DNA from: Lachancea mirantina
Lineage: Eukaryota > Ascomycota > Saccharomycetes > Saccharomycetales > Saccharomycetaceae
NCBI GenBank assembly: GCA_900074745.1
Contig: LT598469.1
Location: forward strand, 682,001 to 746,000
Reading direction: 5' to 3'
Length of the DNA: 64,000 bases
Part shown: piece by piece, positions 17,803 through 26,573 of the stretch
How the letters are laid out: every line of letters begins with the position of its first letter
How positions within the stretch are numbered: position 1 is the first letter of the stretch
Translations under genes and position numbers: made by a program
The notes under the pieces: model-generated
What the model was told of the DNA's origin: nothing
Database searches by the model: none
The model's input: the letters and a program-made list of their open reading frames with translations, nothing else

Positions 17803-18709
17803 TGCCTTGCCTCTGCCCTTTTCGACCCGCTCCTTTTTTTTTACCACCGCTGTACCCTGCGTTACCAGCGTGTTGACGTTTGCACCAACAGTTGCGGACG
17901 ACCACCACCAACTTTGGAGACCGGCTCACACACCAAAGGACTTCTGGTTGAGGAAAAAAAAAAAAGGAAAAAAGAAACCAGATAAAAAAAAACCCATTGG
18001 GTAGTTCCATACCCTCGTACCGAGTGACTTCATTCCTCCTCCCAAACCGCTCATCCCCTTAACGCTAGCCAAATACCACCGCGCCTGCGCCCACCAATCT
18101 CGCGTGTTCCCTCCTCTGTCACAGACCTAATTGGCCTGAAAGCGGCCTCAGGGTCTCACCTAGCATACATACTTAACGTACACCTGCTTATATACTTACA
18201 CACTGATTCTATTTAAGCGCGGGCGTTGATGGTCATCATCTCACATTGAGATCCTTCCAGTGTGCTTCCAGCCTTTCAAACCCCGCGAGCTGAAGGAAAT
18301 GGGGGGTACGCGCAAAACACACTCCTTATATACAATTTTTTTGTGTACTTTATCCGCGGATATACCCCAATATCCTTCGACCCGCGCATGCTCTCCCTGC
18401 CCCCCTCTTTTGCTCTGAACCGCCCCTAGGATTACCAAGCCTTAATTGCGATACTGGGCGGCTCGAAGCCTAAATATTGTTGTTTCTTTTTTGCTCGTTA
18501 AATTATTGCCAGAAAGTACCGCGTGCGCCCCAGAAACCACCGCAAAACCCAGCTCACGATCTCCAAGCCACGGCCTTTTCAGCGACGACTTTTTCCCGCC
18601 ACTATGCAATCACTGTGGTCCTATGCGATATCAGTGCAATCTAGCTTATCGTAGATCCTTGTAGGCGGTACCAGCCATCGTTGCACCAATGGAAGTGAAC
18701 GCACAGATT

Positions 18710-18769
18710 TAGCACCCACAGGCGTAGCACCTACAGGTGTAGCGTTCATAGATGTAACGGTTACATACT
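18710..18769. repeat. Degenerate 15-bp tandem repeat, about four units
   Basis: Units are TAGCACCCACAGGCG, TAGCACCTACAGGTG, TAGCGTTCATAGATG and a weaker TAACGGTTACATACT. The first two differ at two positions. No ATG-led coding frame covers them. Confidence 0.75.
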
Positions 18770-19230
18770 AGGTATCGCCCATGCTCGTTTTGGCTAGCGG
18801 TTAGAGGGATTTGCACCCAGACACCACGGTTGTTTAATACGTGTAGACTATGTTAACACCGAGGTTTCATGAGTCAAATCGAATGTTTTGAAACACATCA
18901 AGCTTAGGTAACAACTGCCGTGAAGGGCTTGTTACATAGAGCTTGCGAATTACACTCGTGGAAGAGACTGGATTTGTTGTTCGTATCAGAAGATATCAGT
19001 ATGGGATCTTACTGTTTCTACAATGGAATACTTCCATAATTCGGGAGTTCAAGTCCAACTGGAAGAGGCACCAAAGCGAAAGTCGGAAAAACTTTCAGAA
19101 ACATTAAATTGCACATCAAATTTGACAACGAACAGTGGGAATTTCAACGGTACTACGATATTACGGAAAAATTCGGATCACACGATTCGACCTCAAGCAA
19201 CGGTGCTTATCTTGGATTTGCCTACTGATG

Positions 19231-19258
19231 ACGGGTTCGGAACTCGTTCCGAACCCGT
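19231..19258. repeat. Perfect inverted repeat, 12-bp arms, 4-nt loop
   Basis: Arms ACGGGTTCGGAA and TTCCGAACCCGT flank the loop CTCG. It lies about 200 bp upstream of the KRE9 ATG. As RNA it would form a very stable hairpin; as DNA it could be a dimeric protein site. Confidence 0.85.
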
Positions 19259-19456
19259 GATCAGGCCCTTGTTCCTGCAGTGGATCTCTTTTTTCAGATC
19301 TCTTAGATCGTGAAAAAAAACAAGCCTCTCCATCCATAGTAGCAGAAATCTTGAAAAACATTCTCGCAATAGAAAAGCACCCAACCAGCGGCCAACAGTC
19401 AAAGATATAGTCGCTCGCTAAGCATATCGATTGCCACTTGTACTACTTGTACCGGA

Positions 19457-20293
19457 ATGCTTTCGATGCTCTCTGTGTTTGTATGGTTGACAGCGCTTTT
19501 GGTGCGTCTCGCGGTCGCAGACGTCGCGATATCGGCCCCGTCGAGCGGAGCAGTGTTTTCGGCGTCAGGGTCCACCGTGAGCGTCCAGGTGAAATGGACT
19601 GACGATGGAAACACACCCACTCTGCCCAAAGTCCAGAAATACTCCATTTTGCTGTGCAGTGGGACCAACGCAAGCCCCAAATGTTACAGCAACACACCGC
19701 TGGCTTACGAAGAAAAAGCGTCCGATTTCGGCTCCGGGTCCCAGTACTCGTTCACAGCGTCGATAGACTCCAGCAGTTACGGTAACGGACAGTACTTTTT
19801 GCAGGTGGTCGCGATCGCGGAAGATTTCGGGTACACGATCCACTATTCTCCGCGTTTCCAACTCGCGGGCATGGCTGGCGCCTCGAGCATCACGTACTCG
19901 ACCAACACACAGCCCAACGCCCAGACTTCGGTCACGACGGGTGAAGGCCAAGGCGGTACGATCGATTCGCGCTCTTTCACGGTGCCGTACACAGAGCAAA
20001 CTGGTGTGTCGCGCTTCGCGCCCGTCCAGACTCAGCCCGCGGCCTCTGTTACAGCGACTACGTGGACCAGAAGGTTTCCCACAAGCGCTGTCACTTACTT
20101 CAGCACTTATGCGAAGAACGCCAACATCAAAACCACCATCACGCCCGGCTGGACCTACGTTATCACGAGTGACGTCAACTACGCTTCGCCCGCGCCCAAT
20201 CCCTCCGACAACGGAGGCTGGTACAACCCCAAGTCCAGACAGTCCTTGAGCACCAGAAAGATCAACGCGGGCAAAATCACTGTCTCGTCGTAG
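19457..20293 (+). CDS. KRE9: Secreted beta-1,6-glucan assembly protein Kre9/Knh1
   Basis: 278 residues, close to S. cerevisiae Kre9 (about 276). Kre9 is an O-glycosylated secretory-pathway and cell-surface protein needed for beta-1,6-glucan assembly in the wall. The signal peptide is residues 1-21 (MLSMLSVFVWLTALLVRLAVA). The family core follows: ISAPSSGAVFSASGSTV, VKWTDDG, KYSILLCSGTN, NGQYFLQVVAIAEDFGYTIHYSPRFQLAGM, and the Lys/Arg-rich C-terminal Kre9 domain (PGWTYVITSDVNYASPAPNPS through NGGWYNPKSRQSLSTRKI). S. cerevisiae has the ohnologs KRE9 and KNH1; this single gene stands for both, in the KRE9 (YJL174W) position next to SWI3 and RFA3. Confidence 0.93.
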   Translation: MLSMLSVFVWLTALLVRLAVADVAISAPSSGAVFSASGSTVSVQVKWTDDGNTPTLPKVQKYSILLCSGTNASPKCYSNTPLAYEEKASDFGSGSQYSFTASIDSSSYGNGQYFLQVVAIAEDFGYTIHYSPRFQLAGMAGASSITYSTNTQPNAQTSVTTGEGQGGTIDSRSFTVPYTEQTGVSRFAPVQTQPAASVTATTWTRRFPTSAVTYFSTYAKNANIKTTITPGWTYVITSDVNYASPAPNPSDNGGWYNPKSRQSLSTRKINAGKITVSS

Positions 20294-20413
20294 TATGCCA
20301 ACTGGCTGGCCACACGCCACTATGCACAAAACGTCTTATTTTCATTACATATATTAAGGATTCTGTACCATTCTCATCTTTTCAGCTAATTGGGTCCGTC
20401 TCAGTGGGTAGCC

Positions 20414-20764
20414 TCAATACAGTTCCGGGAATTTGCCGCTGAGTTGTTGCAATGCGACAACACCATTGACACTCATCTCTTCGCCCTGAGGGAGCAAACA
20501 TTTGACCGAGTCCAAAACCAGAAACCCAGCATCCCCAGAATCGTTTGTACGGCAAACAAACTCGTACCACCCTTGGATGTCGTAGTTGGAGTTATTAGAC
20601 GTGCGAACATTCGTCAGCGCCACCATTTCGCCTCCGGTTGTTGGCGATGCTATTATGATCTGGTCCTGTTGTGGCTGCGACGTAACTTGGCCAATGAGCC
20701 TGAAGACAGGAAAATTCAGTTGGCTTATTTGCTGTGGATCGACACGTGGCGTTTGACTAGACAT
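20414..20764 (-). CDS. RFA3: Replication protein A 14-kDa subunit Rfa3
   Basis: 116 residues. Rfa3 is the smallest subunit of the heterotrimeric single-stranded DNA-binding RPA, used in replication, repair and recombination. It is a single OB fold: TPRVDPQQISQLNFPVFRLIGQV, then WYEFVCRTNDSG, LDSVKCLLPQGEEMSVNGVVALQQL, and C-terminal FPELY. The open frame extends 43 codons upstream with in-frame ATGs, but the family start MSSQTPRVDP selects 20764. The upstream extension also overlaps two MCB sites, which supports it being promoter. S. cerevisiae Rfa3 is about 122 aa and also lies between KRE9 and CPS1. Confidence 0.94.
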   Translation of the reverse strand: MSSQTPRVDPQQISQLNFPVFRLIGQVTSQPQQDQIIIASPTTGGEMVALTNVRTSNNSNYDIQGWYEFVCRTNDSGDAGFLVLDSVKCLLPQGEEMSVNGVVALQQLSGKFPELY

Positions 20765-21193
20765 TCTCAATTCGCTTGGCTCCTTTACCCTTCTCTGATT
20801 AATCACTCGCCTCTCTCTCACGGACGACATCCTCATCTTTACGCGTGTACACGCGTTTCCCTCATCGTTATTTACGTATGAAAGTATAAACAATCACTGA
20901 TTATCACGCGAAAGTCAGGTGACTTGAATTCTATCGAAAAGGGAAACTAATACCTAAAAGAGAGCTTTACCCTTTAGGGCAGTATCGGTGCGAATTTCCC
21001 AATAGAGACTATCTATCTTCTCGAACGAGCATTGACAATGAGATCCCTGAAATTTGAATTCAAGTCCTCTATATAAACTGAGGGATTGCAGCTCGATGGA
21101 TAGATGAAACAGAGGACTAATCTCCCTCTTCTGACCCCAAGAATCAGGAGATTTTGCCTCCTTCTTGAAGGTTTTCCTTAGATAGCTTTCCTC
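20765..21193. other. Divergent promoter region RFA3-CPS1
   Basis: 429 bp. Besides the MCB palindrome on the RFA3 side it has a TATATAAA sequence at 21070-21077, about 117 bp before the CPS1 ATG. Nothing else seen. Confidence 0.55.
20841..20856. promoter_or_regulatory. RFA3: Palindromic double MCB site upstream of RFA3
   Basis: ACGCGT at 20841-20846 and again at 20851-20856 form a perfect 16-bp palindrome, 77-92 bp upstream of the RFA3 ATG. MCB is the binding site of MBF (Mbp1/Swi6), which drives replication genes at G1/S. Confidence 0.8.
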
Positions 21194-22906
21194 ATGTTAC
21201 GCGATTACAAACCGTTGGCGGGGTCCTCGCAGAGAAGAGGTTTCCCTAAGAGAAACGTCATCGTCATGGCGTTGTTCTTGGTTTTGTTAGCCATTGGAAC
21301 TTACCAACTACAAGGCAAGAGCAACCGAGATGCCAATGTTTCGATCCGTGGCGGCCGCTGCAACAAGATTGACCCTTTGGCGCCATCATTCGATGCTTCT
21401 ATCGAAAAAATCTTAGAAGATTCGGACTTCAAAAGTGCTGCAATTGAAAGGCTCAGCAAGGCCATTCAAATTCCAACGGAAATTCAAGACGTCAATCCAA
21501 TGCCCGCGGACAATTTGGAGTACTATGCCAAATTTTTCGAATTCCATGCGTATCTCGAAAAGTCGTTCCCCCTCGTTCACAAGCACCTAAGTGTCGAAAA
21601 GGTCAACGAGGTGGGACTCGTGTACTCGTGGGCCGGGAAGGATGACTCCTTGAAACCCGTGTTGTTTATGGCTCACCAGGACGTCGTACCAGTCAACAGG
21701 GCTACTGTATCCCAGTGGGATCATCCTCCTTTTTCGGGCTACTACGACTCTGAAAGCGACACGCTTTGGGGCAGAGGAACTGCAGACTGCAAAAATTTAC
21801 TGATTGCCGAGCTTGCAGCGGTAGAACTGTTGCTAGAAGACGGATATGAGCCTGTGAGATCCGTTGTTCTTTCTTTTGGTTTCGACGAGGAGTCCTCCGG
21901 TGTTTTGGGCGCTAAATATCTCGGCAAGTTTCTACATGAAAGATACGGCGACGATGGTTTGTACGCAATTGTCGACGAAGGAGGTCCTGTCGTTGAGCTC
22001 GAGGAAAACGTATATATTGCCACACCCATCACTGGAGAAAAAGGTTACGTGGACTCGGAAATAACCATCCATGGAGTAGGCGGCCATTCTTCTGTTCCTC
22101 CTGATCACACCACGATAGGTGTCGCTGCAGCTTTGATTTCAACAATGGAAAGCAGACCATTTGACTCCACAATTGGCTCGGAAAATCCGCTTTATGGCCT
22201 TTTGACTTGTGCGGCTGAACACAGTAACAAGCTTCCCTCTGCGTTCAAAAGTGCTATTTTGAACTCAAAGGATGATCCCAAGGAAAAGCAGAAGCTAGTC
22301 AACTTCATTTCTCAAGATGCAAGATTTAAAGATCTGATTAAAACTTCTCAGGCGGCAGATATCATAAATGGGGGTGTTAAGGCCAATGCCTTGCCAGAAG
22401 TGACTTCATTCTTGGTGAACCATAGAATAGAGTTGCAATCCTCTGTCAACGCAACGCTTGAAAGAGATCTCGCGATTGTCAAAGAAATTGCTCACCACTA
22501 CGGTTATGGTGTCAAATACGAAGAGCAGTTGTTAGCACCAGCCACTGAACTCGGTTACATCGAATTAAGGGGCTCCAGGAAACTAGAGCCTGCTCCAATT
22601 TCCCCTACCCACGGACCTGTTTGGGACGTCTTTGCAGGAACTATTCAAAATGTTTTTGAAAAGGGTGTTTTCATAGGTGACGATGAAAAAGAACTATACG
22701 TGACTACGGCCTTATTCTCGGGTAATACAGACACGAAATACTATTGGCCTTTGACAAAGAATATTTACAGATTTTTTCCAATGATTGGACCTTCGTACCT
22801 ATTGAAGACCGTACACTCTGTCAATGAGCACATACCGGCTTCGGCTCATCTTTCTGCGATCGCGTTCATCTACGAGTATATTGTCAACACGAGTGAAAAC
22901 GTGTGA
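21194..22906 (+). CDS. CPS1: Vacuolar carboxypeptidase S (Gly-X carboxypeptidase)
   Basis: 570 residues, M20 metallopeptidase family, near S. cerevisiae Cps1 (about 576). It is a dizinc exopeptidase that hydrolyses dipeptides with N-terminal glycine in the vacuole lumen, supplying amino acids from peptides. A cytosolic N-terminus of about 20 residues precedes a signal anchor (VIVMALFLVLLAIGTYQL), as expected of a type II protein sorted through the ESCRT/multivesicular-body route. Metal-site motifs are HQD at 161-163 in LFMAHQDVVPV, D198 in GRGTADCK, and DEE at 231-233 in GFDEESSG. The dimerisation segment GVGGHSSVPP and the C-terminal SVNEHIP follow. It is convergent with STE3. Confidence 0.95.
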   Translation: MLRDYKPLAGSSQRRGFPKRNVIVMALFLVLLAIGTYQLQGKSNRDANVSIRGGRCNKIDPLAPSFDASIEKILEDSDFKSAAIERLSKAIQIPTEIQDVNPMPADNLEYYAKFFEFHAYLEKSFPLVHKHLSVEKVNEVGLVYSWAGKDDSLKPVLFMAHQDVVPVNRATVSQWDHPPFSGYYDSESDTLWGRGTADCKNLLIAELAAVELLLEDGYEPVRSVVLSFGFDEESSGVLGAKYLGKFLHERYGDDGLYAIVDEGGPVVELEENVYIATPITGEKGYVDSEITIHGVGGHSSVPPDHTTIGVAAALISTMESRPFDSTIGSENPLYGLLTCAAEHSNKLPSAFKSAILNSKDDPKEKQKLVNFISQDARFKDLIKTSQAADIINGGVKANALPEVTSFLVNHRIELQSSVNATLERDLAIVKEIAHHYGYGVKYEEQLLAPATELGYIELRGSRKLEPAPISPTHGPVWDVFAGTIQNVFEKGVFIGDDEKELYVTTALFSGNTDTKYYWPLTKNIYRFFPMIGPSYLLKTVHSVNEHIPASAHLSAIAFIYEYIVNTSENV

Positions 22907-23238
22907 GAAAACCATGTTTGAATTATAAGGCTTGTTCGAATGATTACCTGGATCTGCAGGCAGATCAAACAGCCTTAACTGTAACAAACAAAACAGATAT
23001 GCAGGAAAATTATCGAAAAGAGCTTTCAATTGTACCCCTTTAAACAAGTTAGGTTTAATTACATACCGACTAGGTTCAATTTAAATGTTGTCAAAGTTAG
23101 AACTATACTCAATAATCAGCAAGGTATTTATTTAGGTTTCAATTTATTACTTAAGCCCGCCTGAGTAACGGAATTGATTCAACGCAGCTCTGCCACTGAG
23201 GTTGTTAGTACATTCACAACTTTTCCTACTTGAATAGC
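22907..23238. other. Convergent intergenic region CPS1-STE3
   Basis: 332 bp of AT-rich 3'-end sequence between convergent genes. I see no gene or distinctive repeat in it. Confidence 0.5.
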
Positions 23239-24615
23239 TCAAACGGAATCGGCGATATCGTCAAGAGTACGCCCTTGAGTGAGCACTTCGTCCTTTAAAA
23301 TGTTATTCACCTCTGTGGGACTTCGACCACTGATAGATTCCCTGAAATTTGATGAACTTCCGGAAAGTTCACAAATCGAATTCTCATCATGAAAGTCTAT
23401 GGGATTAGCAGGTACGTTCGCTAGGGCTAAATGACGAGAAACGTCATTGTATAGCCTTTGACGACCGCTTTGTCCACAGCGTTCCCTTTCATGAGGTAAC
23501 ATGTAGTCGATTATGAACTTCGAATCGCAATTAGTCACACCCGAGCCACTTGTGGAAGGTGCATCGTAGGATATAGAGCCCTTCATAAAACTCTTTTGAG
23601 TAGAGTCCGTTAAAGTTCCATCACTATAATAAGCCTTAGTTTCTGCCAAAAACGTTGTGACAGCTTGAGAGGAATCCCTAGCCTTTCTAGAAGATACCAC
23701 ATCTGATATTTCGTCAATGCATGGACCCAAGCCTATGGTCCTGAGAATTTTGACATACATTGCAATGGCGTCTGAACCTGTTCCAAAAACGATGAAAACC
23801 AAGTAAGACATCAAAATGTAGAGCCAAACACTGTAGAGTGGTTTTCCAGGATCGAAAAATACAATATAAGTGATCTTCTCATGCACGTCATTGTAGTTGT
23901 AAAGGTCCAAGCCCTGTGCGATATCAATGATGAAGGAATATAACGAGAATGGAAACATCACCATTATAATTAAAATGCAAAAGAGCAGGAGGCGCGAGAA
24001 CCTAGCCAGATTCAAGCCGGAATTGGTACAATGTAAAATGTCTCTGACGTCCTTGCGCTTTCTGTAAAACACATAAAGCAGCAGAAGGGCGTAAATAAAG
24101 CCCAAAAGTGACCAAACCAACATCCACAGCGTATAGATCACAATAGTGAGCCACGAATTAGACAAGATATTTTGACATCCGCTGTACCGTGCGACACCAA
24201 ACCTCACCACCTGTACGAGATAAGATAGACCCATGGTTACGATCGGCGAAGCCAGAGTGATTGCCAAATCGGTAAGAATCTTGCGTCGGGATTTATGATC
24301 GGGAATGACCGCGTCAGCTTTCAAGATAGCATGCAGATTATAGGCGATATTTGCCACGGAGCACGAAATGCCCACATTGGCACCAATTTGCAATTTTGTC
24401 ATAATGTCGCACCAGACCGCACCATTCCATTTTTCAGCGTACTCGTTGCCAGACCAAACACCCGCATCAACCAAAAGTTTCACATCCATCAAGAAAAGCC
24501 AGATTATCAAAATGATGGCCGGCGTATTTCTGGTTTTTAGATGCCATGCCAAAGGAGGGATTAAAAGTGCCAAGGCAACTGAACCCAGCCCTAAGATTAT
24601 CGAAGCATACGACAT
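23239..24615 (-). CDS. STE3: a-factor pheromone receptor Ste3 (class IV GPCR)
   Basis: 458 residues from the ATG at 24613-24615; upstream in-frame codons lead only to a TTG. Ste3 is the seven-helix receptor, expressed in alpha cells, for the farnesylated a-factor; it couples to the Gpa1/Ste4/Ste18 G protein. Residues 1-290 hold seven hydrophobic segments with Ste3 landmarks: LIPPLAWHLKTRNTPAIILIIW, KLQIGANVGISC, NLHAILKADAV, YSGCQNILS, FYRKRKDVRDILHCTNSGLN, and FDPGKPLYSVWLYILMSYL. The long hydrophilic C-tail (about 170 residues, Ser-rich) is where endocytosis signals lie in the yeast protein. An alpha1/Mcm1-type site lies about 250 bp upstream. In S. cerevisiae STE3 (YKL178C) follows COY1. 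Confidence 0.96.
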   Translation of the reverse strand: MSYASIILGLGSVALALLIPPLAWHLKTRNTPAIILIIWLFLMDVKLLVDAGVWSGNEYAEKWNGAVWCDIMTKLQIGANVGISCSVANIAYNLHAILKADAVIPDHKSRRKILTDLAITLASPIVTMGLSYLVQVVRFGVARYSGCQNILSNSWLTIVIYTLWMLVWSLLGFIYALLLLYVFYRKRKDVRDILHCTNSGLNLARFSRLLLFCILIIMVMFPFSLYSFIIDIAQGLDLYNYNDVHEKITYIVFFDPGKPLYSVWLYILMSYLVFIVFGTGSDAIAMYVKILRTIGLGPCIDEISDVVSSRKARDSSQAVTTFLAETKAYYSDGTLTDSTQKSFMKGSISYDAPSTSGSGVTNCDSKFIIDYMLPHERERCGQSGRQRLYNDVSRHLALANVPANPIDFHDENSICELSGSSSNFRESISGRSPTEVNNILKDEVLTQGRTLDDIADSV

Positions 24616-25100
24616 TATTGGAAAGAGCTTTTGAGATCCAAACAAATTCAACGAGAATAAGATTAAAGTAGCCTATATCGGAAACTTGTTTGACATCCTT
24701 TATCTCAAATATATACGCTTTTCAAATAGCATCACTGGGCACAGCTACCCCGGTTTCACATTTGTGGTTCTAGTACCAGAAGAACCTCTTTAACATCTCC
24801 AAAAACCCCATTGAAACAATTCTATGGTGCTCTTAGAGTTCATCTAGGTGTCAGTTTCCATACTCTTTCCTAATGTGTTCAACAATGAGCTCTAGTGATG
24901 CGACCTACACCGAGGTAAAAGTGGTCACGTGTGAAAAATTTGAGGTCAGCAAGAACAAGTAACAGCATAAAATAAAGCCAGTGTAAACCAAACGCCCGTC
25001 CGACATGAACTTAGTTTTTCGATTAGAGCTCTATATAAATCGGGTATATCATCTTCGTAACGTTGAGCTCAATCGTTACCACTGGAGGGGGGGGAGTGAT
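24616..25100. promoter_or_regulatory. STE3: STE3 promoter region
   Basis: 485 bp between the TOH1 stop and the STE3 ATG. It holds an AT-rich TATA-like stretch near 24709-24718 and the alpha1/Mcm1 site at 24866-24889. A G-run lies at about 25085-25094. Confidence 0.65.
24866..24889 (-). promoter_or_regulatory. STE3: Alpha-specific P'Q element (Mcm1/alpha1 site)
   Basis: On the plus strand TTTCCTAAT (24866-24874) is followed after exactly 8 nt by CAATGAG (24883-24889). The known S. cerevisiae alpha-specific element has an Mcm1 half TTTCCTAAT and an alpha1 half CAATGNCAG at the same spacing. It lies 251-274 bp upstream of the STE3 ATG, in the expected range. Confidence 0.8.
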
Positions 25101-26309
25101 TCAAAACAAGAACACTTGCGTGAAAGTTGTCACGGCGATGAAAACGTAGTAGCGCAGTAAGCCATGCCCTCTCTCGAAAATTGACAGAGCGTTCGATTTT
25201 GAAGTCGTCGACGGAGCTGTGGCAGAAATGGTTGCCAGTTTGGTTTGGTAGCTGGCGCTAGAGTTGAAATCCGACAGAATGCCGTTCAGGGTACCTGCGT
25301 CAATGCTCAAATCGAAAGCGGTGTTGTTGGACATGAAAACCACAGTGTTACCAGAGGAATCAAAGACGACACCACCTTTCATGGTACCCGAAGTAGATCT
25401 TGGAATATAGCCATCGGCCTGAATACCCGTACCGAGATACTCGATGCCTTGGAATGTGTGGAAAGTCGAATAGAAATTGTTCTTTTCGGTACCGTTCATG
25501 GCTTCAAAAATATCGAACTCACCGCAACCACTCGCCCAGCAAGAGCAATTGGAGTTCGTGGGGTACTGCGACGTGCGAGCAATTTGTTCATTGAGAAGCC
25601 AAATGGCTGGCAAATCGTAATAGCTGAACGAACTGCTGTTAGACTGAGTCTCGGTTGGGGTCTCAAACTCGAAGACAAACATCTTGGTTTCGCCATCGAA
25701 GCCATAAAACGCTGGTATTCCCTTTCTATAAACACCACAGCCTTTCTTGGTGCTTGATGATGGACACGAGATGTTCGAATAGATCATGAACTCTTCATCA
25801 GACTTTAGCAAGGTGTCCGAGGCGATCAATGTAGATGACGACGCGGAGCCAGTACCGTTAGAAGCCGCATAAGTCAACGCTTTGCCCAAACAGGGCGAAT
25901 CGTCACCTGCTGCAGTCAAAAACGTTACATTCTCACCGACCTGCGAGCTAGCGTCGTAGTAGGCCAACCGGCTCCAGGATTCAGAAGTTGAGTTGCTTGT
26001 GACGTCGAAATTGGACGACGTATAGTACGCAAACTGATGCAGTTTGAGAGGCCCCCGAAAGTGAACCGACACCCCGCTCGACATCGGGGCGTTCGTACCC
26101 GAAAACCATACGTCGCCGCTCACTTCGCAACTACATTTGGAGCTATCCACATTTTTCAAACTTTTCACCGGAGTGTACGTTCCAGCAAAACCAACATTGC
26201 TAAACTGGACCTTTTCGTAAGCTTGAACACCGTCACTACCTGTCCCGCTGCTCTTTCCGATCAATTGACAAAGGGCTAGACCTAAGCCTAATGATTTCTT
26301 GAAAAACAT
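25101..26309 (-). CDS. TOH1: TOS1/TOH1-family cell-wall protein, probably GPI-anchored
   Basis: 402 residues from the ATG at 26307-26309; the first upstream in-frame codon used by longer frames is TTG. This is the Tos1 (YBR162C)/Toh1 (YJL171C) family of fungal wall proteins, distantly glucanase-like and of uncertain activity. There is a signal peptide (FFKKSLGLGLALCQLIG, about residues 1-22). A Cys-rich segment KCSCEVSGDVWFSG comes next, then LPAIWLLNEQIARTSQYP and CSCWASGCGEFDIFEAMNG, resembling glucanase-fold active-site surroundings, and FYSTFHTFQG. The Ser/Thr-rich C-terminus ends in a hydrophobic tail (YYVFIAVTTFTQVFLF), as for GPI attachment. The position between STE3 and ASG7 supports TOH1 over TOS1. 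Confidence 0.87.
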   Translation of the reverse strand: MFFKKSLGLGLALCQLIGKSSGTGSDGVQAYEKVQFSNVGFAGTYTPVKSLKNVDSSKCSCEVSGDVWFSGTNAPMSSGVSVHFRGPLKLHQFAYYTSSNFDVTSNSTSESWSRLAYYDASSQVGENVTFLTAAGDDSPCLGKALTYAASNGTGSASSSTLIASDTLLKSDEEFMIYSNISCPSSSTKKGCGVYRKGIPAFYGFDGETKMFVFEFETPTETQSNSSSFSYYDLPAIWLLNEQIARTSQYPTNSNCSCWASGCGEFDIFEAMNGTEKNNFYSTFHTFQGIEYLGTGIQADGYIPRSTSGTMKGGVVFDSSGNTVVFMSNNTAFDLSIDAGTLNGILSDFNSSASYQTKLATISATAPSTTSKSNALSIFERGHGLLRYYVFIAVTTFTQVFLF

Positions 26310-26573
26310 TTCTCTCAAGATGGAATGGGATTCACTGAATCTCAGGAAGCTCTTATTGGTCCAGAAACTAAACCTAAACCTCTAACTGGGAACTCTTTAA
26401 ATCGAGGAACTTGGGAAATGAAAATGAGCCACTTTGCTGAAATGCCTTCTTTAAATAGGCTTGAAAGACTTGGCAGTAGTCAAGTGACTACGAGTTCGAG
26501 ACCCTTCGTTAATAGCGATATTTGGAGTTGAAGATGACCTGCTCATCGCCGGAATCGAGTTAATACTGTGAGC

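Larger units (their letters stand above)
17803..19456. other. Long divergent intergenic region SWI3-KRE9
   Basis: 1.65 kb between divergent genes. It holds A-tracts at about 17948-17995 next to SWI3, a 15-bp degenerate tandem repeat at 18710-18769, and a perfect 28-bp hairpin at 19231-19258. The hairpin lies inside an ATG-led 96-codon frame (19023-19313) that resembles nothing I know. I find no tRNA. The length is unusual for this window and could hide a lost gene or a non-coding RNA. Confidence 0.5.

Noticed and set aside
19023-19313. 96-codon ATG-led plus-strand frame upstream of KRE9
   Set aside because: It contains the perfect hairpin, has no recognisable motif and an unremarkable composition, and ends before the KRE9 promoter. 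I treat it as chance.
19565-20329. 254-codon minus-strand frame over KRE9
   Set aside because: A shadow of the GC-rich KRE9 coding sequence. KRE9 has a signal peptide and a family match.
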